Shown one piece after another: positions 1-6,837 of a DNA stretch of 13,515 nt. Positions within the stretch are counted from its first letter, which is position 1, and every line of letters begins with the position of its first letter. The notes beneath the pieces were generated by a model, which did no database searches, was not told where the DNA came from, and saw only the letters and a program-made list of their open reading frames with translations. Source of the stretch: Methanobacteriota archaeon (GTDB lineage: Archaea; Methanobacteriota; Methanobacteria; Methanobacteriales; Methanobacteriaceae); NCBI GenBank assembly GCA_023436175.1, contig JAEZKE010000089.1, positions 1 through 13,515 of the forward strand, written 5' to 3'. Position numbers and translations under genes: made by a program.

Positions 1-1446
1 CTGGCACTTTTTTTAAGTATCAGCAATGTATCTGCAGCAAATTCTACAAATGTCACAACGGATCAGGTGATTAACGCATCAAGTGTTGTGAAATCATACG
101 TAGAAACGAATCATACACTTCCAAATACTGTAAGTGTAGGCGGAAACCAAGTTAGTATGCCCCAATTCTTAGAACTTTCAACTACAGCACTGCTAAATAT
201 CAACAGTAAGTCAAACAAAACAATTGCTCTTGGAAATTATGGTAATGCAGCTGCTCCTTCAGAAAACATTACAAGCAGAAATATCAATAAGGCAGAATAT
301 CTAGATATTGCAAACCGTGTAAAGTCTTACATGGATTCCAATGGACGGGCACCAAATTACGCCACTCAAACCAGTACGGGAGATACCATTCGCTTTGAAT
401 CTATGGTTTACATGTATTCAAAGATACTCAATTACTATAAAACAAATAAAGTACTACCAAACTACGTTTCAGTAAATGCATGGTCAAGCATCAGTACAAC
501 AAATGGCGCAAATGTAATAGGCAGTACAAGCTATGGTTATGTAGAAAAAAAAGTTTATGGAAATCAAAATTCTAAGCAGACCATAGCCATTATAATTGGC
601 GTGCATCCTCAAGAAAACGGAATACATACTGCCATTGCTAATGCTCTGGCAAGTAAATCAGCAAATCTCACTAAAAGATATGTACTTTATTATGTCCATG
701 TAACTCAAAATGCGGATGATTACAATCAGGGAAGAATGAATGGACAATTATTAGCCCAACAATTTGTGGTGCCTGATGTTCCCAAAGAAAATCCAATGTT
801 AGTGGTTGATGCTCATGAAAATCATGGGGCAGACAGTGGATATGAGTACTACCGGTTTTTATATCTAATTTCAAATAATGCTATAACCAAAACCTACGCT
901 AACCAGATAATCAGCGCTATGCCATTCTTGGTGACATACAGTCCACCAAATCCAACAAGTACTCAATACGTTACAGTACCTATTGCAAATAAGGGCATAC
1001 CTACAATGATCTACGAAACTTACCTGAGTGATTCAACAGCTAAGAAAAACAGCGATGCAAACGCTTTTATCAGCGCGTTAGATAGTAAAGTTGGAAGTGC
1101 ATCAACTGGAAATACAACACCAGATATAACAGCTCCCAAAGTGATTTCAACTAATCCTACAAACGGTGCTACTGGATTTTCAAGAACAGCGACTATTACC
1201 CTCAAATTCAGTGAAAACATTAAAACAAGCGTTAACTGGTCTAAAATTTACATGAAAAACCTGAATACTGGAAAAACAATTGTAATCAACAAATCAATAA
1301 GCGGTAACACACTTTCTATCAAAATGGATTTAGTCAGATACGCTTATAATCAGTATCAGATTTATATTCCAGCATCAGCAGTAAAAGACAGTGCAGGCAA
1401 TAATTTAGCTACAGCATACACATTGAAGTTTAAAACAGGGGCATAA
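1..1446 (+). CDS. Secreted pseudomurein-binding protein with M14-like metallopeptidase and Ig-like domains, 5' end missing
   Basis: The frame is open from base 1, so the gene begins upstream and the GTG at 67 is not the real start. Numbering window codons from 1, codons 1-15 (LALFLSISNVSAAN) look like the end of a signal peptide with a cleavage site near SA-AN. Codons 29-68 form a good pseudomurein-binding repeat (KSYVETNHTLPN, then VSMPQFLELS), and 101-158 a second, degenerate one plus a partial third (NKVLPNYVSV). Codons 187-367 resemble the M14 zinc-carboxypeptidase/AstE-AspA fold: H202-P-Q-E205 fits the HxxE metal motif, H272 in DAHENHG the third ligand, and E339 in GIPTMIYETY the catalytic glutamate. 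Codons 377-480 resemble an SbsA-type Ig-like (Big_5) domain (DITAPKVISTNPTNGA). The known pseudomurein endopeptidases PeiW and PeiP are cysteine enzymes, so this would be a different chemistry. The binding repeats are confident; the peptidase assignment is moderate and the substrate is inferred. Confidence 0.8.
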   Translation: MALFLSISNVSAANSTNVTTDQVINASSVVKSYVETNHTLPNTVSVGGNQVSMPQFLELSTTALLNINSKSNKTIALGNYGNAAAPSENITSRNINKAEYLDIANRVKSYMDSNGRAPNYATQTSTGDTIRFESMVYMYSKILNYYKTNKVLPNYVSVNAWSSISTTNGANVIGSTSYGYVEKKVYGNQNSKQTIAIIIGVHPQENGIHTAIANALASKSANLTKRYVLYYVHVTQNADDYNQGRMNGQLLAQQFVVPDVPKENPMLVVDAHENHGADSGYEYYRFLYLISNNAITKTYANQIISAMPFLVTYSPPNPTSTQYVTVPIANKGIPTMIYETYLSDSTAKKNSDANAFISALDSKVGSASTGNTTPDITAPKVISTNPTNGATGFSRTATITLKFSENIKTSVNWSKIYMKNLNTGKTIVINKSISGNTLSIKMDLVRYAYNQYQIYIPASAVKDSAGNNLATAYTLKFKTGA

Positions 1447-1460
1447 TACTATCATCCCCC

Positions 1461-1476
1461 TTCTATTTTATTTTTT
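1461..1476 (+). terminator. Oligo-T terminator after the pseudomurein-binding protein gene
   Basis: A T-rich run (TTCTATTTTATTTTTT) begins 14 bases after the TAA stop at 1444-1446. It is preceded by a C5 run but no obvious hairpin. Archaeal RNA polymerase terminates on such tracts. Confidence 0.45.
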
Positions 1477-1533
1477 AGATCAAATAGATGGTAACTTATA
1501 TTAATCTCTCTTTTAATTTCAACTTTAATTTAA

Positions 1534-1547
1534 AGTATCATGATACT
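1534..1547. promoter_or_regulatory. Perfect 14-base palindrome upstream of cbiC, candidate operator
   Basis: AGTATCATGATACT is identical to its reverse complement. Its core TATCATGATA recurs in the hemL leader at 2509-2518, and I saw no other copy in the window. It lies about 210 bases upstream of the cbiC start. The regulator is unknown. Confidence 0.45.
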
Positions 1548-1681
1548 AATTTTCTTTTTAATAAAAATTAAAAATTCATGTTCTCTTATTTAATTAAGTT
1601 ACGGACTTAAACTTTAAATTTAACTTAATGCCCGCTAATCCACAAAAATTAAGTTTACGTTTATGAATCAAGTTATGAGTG

Positions 1682-1696
1682 TTTAAAAAATATATA
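1682..1696 (+). promoter_or_regulatory. Probable cbiC promoter (archaeal TATA box)
   Basis: TTTAAAAAATATATA lies about 62 bases before the cbiC ATG. A start site about 25 bases downstream would leave a leader of roughly 40 bases. Assigned by sequence and position only, in an AT-rich background. Confidence 0.4.
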
Positions 1697-1757
1697 GAAT
1701 GTTCTTTAAATATAGTAAAAATTAAATTAAAAAACAAAACTTAAGATGTGAAAAAAT

Positions 1758-2396
1758 ATGGGTAAAGATTCTATGTTCATGGGTGCATCAACAAAACAGG
1801 GCTATGATATAGCATCAAAAAGTAGAGAGATAGTAAGATCACTAATTTCTGATAAAATAAAGGGCCTTTCTCCAGCAGAGCAGAGGATAGTTGAGAGAAT
1901 TGTTCACTCTACTGCAGATCCAGAATATGCAGATATCGCTGAAATATCTCCTGATTTTGTGACCGAAAGTGTAAAAGCAATTAAAGCCAGGAAAGATATC
2001 CTTACAGACATAAATATGGTTAAAGTGGGGATAAATAAATATGAAGGTGAAATAAAGTGCTATATCAGCCATGAAGATGCCATTAAACTTGCAAAAGAAA
2101 AACAGATAACTCGAGCAGCTGCTGCAATGCATATTGCTCATGATGAAGGTTTTGATGGGATTATTGTAATTGGAAATGCTCCAACAGCTCTTTTTGAGGC
2201 TATAAATTTAGTTGAAAATGAAGGTATGAAAGCAAGATCCATTGCAGGAGTTCCTGTTGGCTTTGTCGGTGCTGCAGAATCTAAAGAAGCACTTGCAAAG
2301 ACTAAAATCCCAAATATTATAACTAAAGGACCAAAAGGTGGAACACCTGTTGCAGTGGCCATTGCAAATTCACTTATTGGGCTTGAAAAAGATTAA
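1758..2396 (+). CDS. cbiC: Precorrin-8X / cobalt-precorrin-8 methylmutase (CbiC/CobH)
   Basis: This cytosolic enzyme moves the C-11 methyl group to C-12 to give hydrogenobyrinic acid or cobyrinate, late in corrin ring synthesis. The 212 residues are the usual family length. H50 in RIVHSTADPEYAD matches the conserved catalytic histidine. The C-terminal signature is intact: GVPVGFVGAAESKEAL at about 166-181 and KGPKGGTPVAVAIANSLI at about 190-207. Methanogens use the anaerobic cobalt-early route and need the corrinoid for methyl transfer in methanogenesis, so cbiC is preferred over the aerobic name cobH. The ATG at 1758 follows a weak binding site (GATGTGA). An internal ATG at residue 8 (MGASTKQGYD) is a possible alternative start. 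hemL follows 154 bases later with its own promoter. Confidence 0.92.
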   Translation: MGKDSMFMGASTKQGYDIASKSREIVRSLISDKIKGLSPAEQRIVERIVHSTADPEYADIAEISPDFVTESVKAIKARKDILTDINMVKVGINKYEGEIKCYISHEDAIKLAKEKQITRAAAAMHIAHDEGFDGIIVIGNAPTALFEAINLVENEGMKARSIAGVPVGFVGAAESKEALAKTKIPNIITKGPKGGTPVAVAIANSLIGLEKD

Positions 2397-2460
2397 TTAA
2401 ATAGTAAAGTCTAATGCATGCAGATTTAGAATATTAACTAAATAATAAGTAGTAATGATT

Positions 2461-2477
2461 AAAATATATAAATTAAA
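2461..2477 (+). promoter_or_regulatory. Probable hemL promoter (TATA box)
   Basis: AAAATATATAAATTAAA lies about 80 bases before the hemL ATG. A start site near 2490 would place the palindrome at 2508-2519 just downstream of the transcription start, where a bound repressor could block. A second candidate, GCATAAAAATTT at 2494-2505, would put the palindrome between TATA box and start site. Confidence 0.4.
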
Positions 2478-2507
2478 TTTGATTATTCCAAACGCATAAA
2501 AATTTAA

Positions 2508-2519
2508 TTATCATGATAA
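2508..2519. promoter_or_regulatory. 12-base palindrome in the hemL leader, candidate operator
   Basis: TTATCATGATAA is a perfect palindrome ending 31 bases before the hemL start. It shares the ten-base core TATCATGATA with the palindrome upstream of cbiC. Both genes belong to tetrapyrrole synthesis, which makes a shared regulator plausible. Confidence 0.45.
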
Positions 2520-2550
2520 ATTTAAATTCAATGGTTTAAGGAGTTAAAAT

Positions 2551-3801
2551 ATGAAATCTGAAGAATTGTTCAAAGAAGCCCAAAATTATCTTCCCGGAGG
2601 AGTGGATTCTCCAGTTAGAGCTTATAAACCATACCCCTTTTTTGCAAAAGAAGCACATGGTTCAAAAATAATAGATGTTGATGGAAATTCTTATATTGAT
2701 TACTGCCTCGCATATGGGCCCCTTGTTTTAGGTCATGCCAACCAAAAAATAATGGATGACGTTGCACAGCAGCTTAAAATAGGTTCCGCATATGGTGTCC
2801 CTACAGAAAATGAAATAAAACTTGCAAAACTTGTAATTAAAAAAGTGCCATGTGCTGAAATGGTACGTTTTGTAAATTCTGGTACAGAAGCAACAATGAG
2901 TGCCATAAGACTTGCAAGAGCAGCTACTGGTAAAAAGAAAATCATTAAATTTGAAGGATCTTATCATGGAGCACATGATTACGTTCTTGTAAAATCCGGT
3001 TCTGGAGCAGTTGGGTTACCAGATTCACCAGGCGTACCTGAAGATACCACAAAAAATACAGTTTTAGTACCATTTAATGATAAAGAAACTTTGACTGATT
3101 TAATTGAAAGAGAAAGAAATAATATTGCAGCTATAATTGTAGAACCTATAATGGGAAATATAGGATTTATTCCACCAAAAGGAGATTATTTAAAATTTTT
3201 ACGTAAAATAACAGCTGAAAATGATATTATTTTAATATTTGATGAAGTTATTACAGGATTTAGAATAGCTGAAGGCGGGGCCCAAGAATATTTTGGTGTA
3301 ACTCCAGATCTTGTAACTTTCGGTAAAATTCTTGGTGGAGGATTCCCTATTGGTGCTTTAGCCGGTAAAAAAGAATTCATGGAAATGATTGCTCCAGCAG
3401 GCACTGTTTATCAGGCAGGGACGTTTAATGGAAATCCAGTGTCCATCACTGCAGGACTTGCAATGTTAAACCAGCTTAATAATGACTTTTATGCAGAATC
3501 AAATAAAAAAGGAAATATGCTAAGAACTGGAATTCAAGATATACTTGATGACAATAATTTAAACTTCAAAGTAGCTGGATTAAGCTCTATTTTCCAGACA
3601 TACTTCACAGATAAAGAAGTATATGATTACACCAGCGCCAAATCTGCAGATACTGAAAAGTTCAGCCAGTATTTCCATACCCTACTTAAAAATGGAGTGT
3701 TTATTCCACCATCACAATTTGAATGCTGTTTCATATCGTCGATGCATGATAATGAAGATATTCAAAAAACAATAGAAGCGGTTGAAAAAGCAATAAAATA
3801 A
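2551..3801 (+). CDS. hemL: Glutamate-1-semialdehyde 2,1-aminomutase
   Basis: This PLP-dependent cytosolic enzyme converts glutamate-1-semialdehyde to 5-aminolevulinate. It is the last step of the C5 pathway from Glu-tRNA and feeds siroheme, corrinoids and F430. At 416 residues it is close to the normal length. Class-III aminotransferase features are visible: the start LPGGVDSPVRAYKP, the cofactor phosphate-binding region SGTEATMSAIRLARAATG (110-127), SYHGAHD (137-143), D231 in FDEVITGFR as pyridine-nitrogen ligand, and K259 in TFGKILGGGFPIGA as the Schiff-base lysine. The C-terminal PPSQFECCFISSMH matches the family. A good binding site AAGGAG (2538-2543) lies seven bases before the ATG. A partner hemA (glutamyl-tRNA reductase) is not in the window. 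Confidence 0.96.
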   Translation: MKSEELFKEAQNYLPGGVDSPVRAYKPYPFFAKEAHGSKIIDVDGNSYIDYCLAYGPLVLGHANQKIMDDVAQQLKIGSAYGVPTENEIKLAKLVIKKVPCAEMVRFVNSGTEATMSAIRLARAATGKKKIIKFEGSYHGAHDYVLVKSGSGAVGLPDSPGVPEDTTKNTVLVPFNDKETLTDLIERERNNIAAIIVEPIMGNIGFIPPKGDYLKFLRKITAENDIILIFDEVITGFRIAEGGAQEYFGVTPDLVTFGKILGGGFPIGALAGKKEFMEMIAPAGTVYQAGTFNGNPVSITAGLAMLNQLNNDFYAESNKKGNMLRTGIQDILDDNNLNFKVAGLSSIFQTYFTDKEVYDYTSAKSADTEKFSQYFHTLLKNGVFIPPSQFECCFISSMHDNEDIQKTIEAVEKAIK

Positions 3802-3808
3802 GGTATAA

Positions 3809-3824
3809 TTCTTTTTTTATTTTT
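3809..3824 (+). terminator. Oligo-T terminator of hemL
   Basis: Two T runs (T7, A, T5) start about ten bases after the hemL stop. They slightly overlap the 3' end of the convergent gene on the other strand. Confidence 0.6.
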
Positions 3825-4428
3825 AAATTGTTAAAAATAATGTTAACAGCATAATTGAGGCTATAGCAAATAAAATTGCGCTTATTTTTATAAAATAATG
3901 ATTTTCAATACGTTCTGCCCTTGACCGCTGTTTTTTAACATATGTTAAAAAGTTATCTTCGTTTAAGGTACTTTTTACAGCATTGTTTTGTGAATTAATG
4001 TTATTGTATAACCTATTTTCCTCGTTTGTATCCCAGAATTTTCCTTTTCCGGAATGAATTTCATTTAATACATCTTCCTGCATTTTAATACGTGTTGCTA
4101 GCTCTTTTAAAAATTCTTTTCTCTTTTCAGATTTACTTTTAAGAACATTTGCTATTTCCTGAAGTTCATTATCATATGAAAATTCTGAGTTAATTTTATT
4201 TTCATTATTTAAATATTCCATTTTCATGAGATCATCAATATTTTCATAAAACTTGAGATCATTACCGCACTCACATTCTAAAAAATCATCTGGTAATTCA
4301 TTTTCTTTAAGAGGATAATATCCGCAACATTTATGACATATTAAATATCCATGGTTTCCCTTAGATTTTTTTAAATTTCTAAAGAAGTTTAAATCAAAGT
4401 AATTGCCCTCGTTACTGTCTGATGACAT
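3823..4428 (-). CDS. Zinc-ribbon protein with C-terminal membrane anchor, function unknown
   Basis: The 201-residue protein starts with a zinc-ribbon-like segment: YLICHKCCGYYPL with C31 and C34 (plus C35), then DDFLECECGNDLKFY with C52 and C54. As I recall, this CxxC-GYY-DF-CxCG pattern is a recurring N-terminal module of Methanobacteriales proteins of varied architecture. Residues 85-180 are highly charged and probably helical, with no recognised domain. Residues 181-200 (ISAILFAIASIMLLTLFLTI) form a single transmembrane helix at the extreme C-terminus, so the bulk should face the cytosol as in a tail-anchored protein. AAGGTG at 4434-4439 precedes the ATG by five bases. The gene is convergent with hemL and appears to be a single-gene unit. 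No catalytic role can be assigned. Confidence 0.75.
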   Translation of the reverse strand: MSSDSNEGNYFDLNFFRNLKKSKGNHGYLICHKCCGYYPLKENELPDDFLECECGNDLKFYENIDDLMKMEYLNNENKINSEFSYDNELQEIANVLKSKSEKRKEFLKELATRIKMQEDVLNEIHSGKGKFWDTNEENRLYNNINSQNNAVKSTLNEDNFLTYVKKQRSRAERIENHYFIKISAILFAIASIMLLTLFLTI

Positions 4429-4470
4429 TGAAACACCTTGTTATTATATATTAATTAATTCTGTTAACTT

Positions 4471-4480
4471 ATTATATAAT
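4471..4480 (-). promoter_or_regulatory. Probable TATA box of the zinc-ribbon gene
   Basis: ATTATATAAT, itself palindromic, lies about 45 bases upstream of the start codon. A start site near 4450 would give a leader of about 20 bases containing the AAGGTG site. Confidence 0.4.
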
Positions 4481-4544
4481 ACTATTAGTCTTGTGATGCT
4501 GTGTATTATTAGAATAAGAGCAGATATTACATATTTAGATCAAT

Positions 4545-4562
4545 AAAAAAAGAAAAGAAAAA
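4545..4562 (-). terminator. Oligo-T terminator of the DUF4012-like gene
   Basis: Read on the minus strand, the TAA stop at 4565-4563 is followed directly by T5-C-T4-C-T7, a strong archaeal-type termination tract. Confidence 0.6.
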
Positions 4563-5279
4563 TTAAAGTAAAGATTTAAACCCATATCCAATAGCTATTT
4601 TTATAAATGCATCTTTTGGTACAACTACAATGTTTCCCATAGCATATTGAGTAGTGGCCGTCTGTAAAAATGCAGAAAATTTGCTTTTATCCTTTACAGC
4701 AGTTATCATAGGATTCATAACAGATTGTACAGCTTCTCCTCGACTCATGTTTTCATTATACTGTTCATTTCGTACGAAAGCTATAGAACTACCAGTAACA
4801 TCTACACCATTGGAATATATTGGCCCGATAGACCGTATTAACGCATCTATAGCATCAGGAGTTACCACCACAACAATGTCTGTTTTTAGGCCAGTGTGGT
4901 ATTGAACGATCTCTTGAGCTAGCTTAGTTCCAGTTTCTACATTAGCATCCCATAATGAATCGTGGAGATAAAGTTTAGTTACACCCTGTGTTTCTTTTAG
5001 ATATTGTGGAGGTGAAGCAGTTGGATGAGCCATGCCACCAGGGTATACTGGTGTTACATTTTGGATGCTTCCATCATGAGTATGGATTACAAAAGCCATA
5101 TCTACAGCCCCAATACCTGGTCTCTTTTCTGAAGGGTCTGCACAAAGAACAAGTATGTTATGATCTCCCTGCAATACATTTTCACTTGAAGTTGTAGTTA
5201 CATATTCATAAGCTACAAATAAAAGACCCACGACGAAAAGAAATAGAATTATAATAGCGATTTTCTTTTTCCATGACAT
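4563..5279 (-). CDS. Membrane-anchored DUF4012-like (LCP-related) protein
   Basis: The 238-residue protein has a short basic N-terminus, one transmembrane helix or uncleaved signal anchor at about 7-27, and an extracytoplasmic domain. The domain opens with NILVLCADPSEKRPGIGAVD, like the 'RptGGf' segment of DUF4012, and later has DSLWD (108-112), a predicted buried strand DIVVVVTPDAIDALI, then IGPIYSNG and FVRN/MSRGEA. The order resembles LytR-CpsA-Psr phosphotransferases, which move lipid-linked polymers onto the wall, but the typical LCP arginine motifs are not clear, so DUF4012 fits better. R53, D60, R170 and R180 are candidate functional residues. It lies 131 bases downstream of the sugar-1-phosphate transferase on the same strand and has its own TATA box. 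The binding site is weak (CAGGT). Attachment or control of a surface glycan is inferred from context. Confidence 0.6.
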   Translation of the reverse strand: MSWKKKIAIIILFLFVVGLLFVAYEYVTTTSSENVLQGDHNILVLCADPSEKRPGIGAVDMAFVIHTHDGSIQNVTPVYPGGMAHPTASPPQYLKETQGVTKLYLHDSLWDANVETGTKLAQEIVQYHTGLKTDIVVVVTPDAIDALIRSIGPIYSNGVDVTGSSIAFVRNEQYNENMSRGEAVQSVMNPMITAVKDKSKFSAFLQTATTQYAMGNIVVVPKDAFIKIAIGYGFKSLL

Positions 5280-5322
5280 ATTTTAACCTGTGATATTAAA
5301 TTTTTGAATAGGTAGTGATAGT

Positions 5323-5340
5323 AATTTATATCATATAATA
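5323..5340 (-). promoter_or_regulatory. Probable TATA box of the DUF4012-like gene
   Basis: On the minus strand this reads TATTATATGATATAAATT, about 45-60 bases before the start codon. It suggests the gene can be transcribed independently of the glycosyltransferase pair upstream. Confidence 0.35.
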
Positions 5341-5410
5341 CTTTACTAATGATAAATCTCCATGATTTAGTAGTATTATTGCTTTTACAAAATTAATCAT
5401 GTCAAAACTT

Positions 5411-6811
5411 TTAATAAGCATTCTTATTTACTAAACCCCTGATTAAAGTCATAAAAAATATTTTTATATCTAAAATTAAAGTCCAGTTTTCAACATAATA
5501 TATATCAAATTCTATCCTTTTTTTGATGGACGTATTTCCCCTCCACCCATGTACCTGAGCCCAGCCGCTCATCCCAGGACGTACATGATGTTTAATCATA
5601 TATTCTGGAACTTCTTCACGAAACTTATCTACAAAATAGGGGCGTTCTGGTCTAGGGCCTATCAAGCTCATGTCCCCTTTTAATATGTTAAAAAGCTGAG
5701 GAAGCTCGTCAATACTTGTTTTTCTAATAAACGAACCAAATTTAGTGGTACGAGGGTCGTCTTTAACAGTCCATTGATGCATTTCTCTTTCATCGTCCTG
5801 AATTTTCATACTGCGGAATTTATACATTACAAATTTTTTCCTGTTAAGTCCTATCCGCTCCTGTTTAAAGATAACTGGCCCTGAAGAACTTAATTTTATT
5901 ATAAGTGCTGTTAAAAGCAGGATAGGAGAAAGAAGTATAATACCTGCTATAGCAAATATTAAATCTGAAATCCTTTTTACAACTTTTTTAAATGAACTGT
6001 CTAAAGGAACATACCTTATATCTATAATTGGGATATCATCTATCATGTCAATATAATGTTTTGCAGGGAAATATCTATAGTAATCAGGTACAATTTCTGC
6101 TTTTACCCCATATCTTTCACATATATCTATAATGGATTCTAATAATGCAGAATGTCTTGGGGATATAGTTATAATAACTTTATCTATTTGGTTCGTCAAA
6201 ATAACATCACATAAATCATTAATATTTCCTATTACTTTAGAATCTGCAATTTTATGTCCCATTTCAATGTTATCATCTAAAAATCCAATTATATTATATC
6301 CTAAATATTCACGTTGATTGAGTTTAGTGGCAACCTGCTCACCAAGTACTCCTGCCCCTATCATCAAAATGTATTTAATATTAAAACCCTTGCTACGTAT
6401 CAATCTAAGTGATTGTCTGAATATAACTCTTTCAATAGTAGAAAATAGAATGCTGAACGCAGCAAACATTGCAAGCAGATATCTGGAATAATCTACCTGT
6501 CCTATTATAAATAAGAATGTGACTAACACTAATAATCCTATGACATTTGCTTTAATGATATTTATAGGTAATGATCTAATACTTTTAGTTCGCTGTGGCT
6601 TATATAATCCAAAAACAGAATAAAGTAAAAGATATAACGGCAGAATAACTAAAAGGGATAATAAATAATAATTAAACCCTAAATTAGGCTCATGGGCCAA
6701 CAAATTGCTCTGAAAACGAATGAACCATGAAAATATCAATGAAAAAGCAATTACAATCATGTCTATAATTACTAAAGATAGATTGAAAAATCTTTGATTT
6801 TGCCTGATCAT
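5411..6811 (-). CDS. Polyprenyl-phosphate sugar-1-phosphate transferase, WcaJ/WbaP-like
   Basis: This membrane enzyme should start a lipid-linked glycan by moving a hexose-1-phosphate from a UDP-sugar to a polyprenyl phosphate. At 466 residues it matches the long WcaJ-type architecture: four N-terminal transmembrane helices (about 9-31, 48-69, 87-104, 111-128), a Rossmann-like CoA_binding_3 domain (IGAGVLG at 151-157, GFLDD at 176-180), and a C-terminal bacterial sugar-transferase domain from about 277. The last has the re-entrant helix (282-306), FKQERIG (315-321), KFRSM (331-335), the catalytic D368-E369 in SIDELPQLFNILKGDMSLIG, GPRPE (385-389), RPGMSGWAQVHGWRGNT, and the closing YYVENWTLILDIKI...NAY. 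These endings suggest glucose-1-P specificity, which is not proven. The start is supported by GGTGAT at 6815-6820, three bases from the ATG. The gene follows the GT2 gene by 26 bases, so they are co-transcribed. Confidence 0.9.
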   Translation of the reverse strand: MIRQNQRFFNLSLVIIDMIVIAFSLIFSWFIRFQSNLLAHEPNLGFNYYLLSLLVILPLYLLLYSVFGLYKPQRTKSIRSLPINIIKANVIGLLVLVTFLFIIGQVDYSRYLLAMFAAFSILFSTIERVIFRQSLRLIRSKGFNIKYILMIGAGVLGEQVATKLNQREYLGYNIIGFLDDNIEMGHKIADSKVIGNINDLCDVILTNQIDKVIITISPRHSALLESIIDICERYGVKAEIVPDYYRYFPAKHYIDMIDDIPIIDIRYVPLDSSFKKVVKRISDLIFAIAGIILLSPILLLTALIIKLSSSGPVIFKQERIGLNRKKFVMYKFRSMKIQDDEREMHQWTVKDDPRTTKFGSFIRKTSIDELPQLFNILKGDMSLIGPRPERPYFVDKFREEVPEYMIKHHVRPGMSGWAQVHGWRGNTSIKKRIEFDIYYVENWTLILDIKIFFMTLIRGLVNKNAY

Positions 6812-6837
6812 TCCATCACCAATTAATCCAATATGTC

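Larger units (their letters stand above)
1447..1757. other. 311-base gene-free region upstream of cbiC
   Basis: This AT-rich intergenic stretch holds the terminator of the upstream gene, a 14-base perfect palindrome at 1534-1547, and a TATA box at 1682-1696. AATTAAGTT near 1592-1600, its inverse AACTTAAT at 1622-1629 and AATTAAGTT again near 1648 form loose repeats around the only GC-richer piece (GCCCGCTAATCCAC). I found no open frame of useful length and no recognisable cobalamin riboswitch. Confidence 0.6.

Noticed and set aside
67..69. GTG as start codon of the first gene
   Set aside because: The same frame is open back to base 1 and encodes a signal-peptide-like hydrophobic stretch, so the gene starts upstream of the window.
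1447..1757. Cobalamin riboswitch upstream of cbiC
   Set aside because: No B12-box-like sequence or stable GC-containing helices are visible, and such riboswitches are not typical of these archaea.
1842..2362. Minus-strand open frames opposite cbiC
   Set aside because: They are shadows of cbiC, which shows intact family motifs throughout.
2410..2430. TCTAA...TTAGA hairpin with TGCATGCA after cbiC as a terminator
   Set aside because: The stem is only five bases and no T run follows. It may be incidental.
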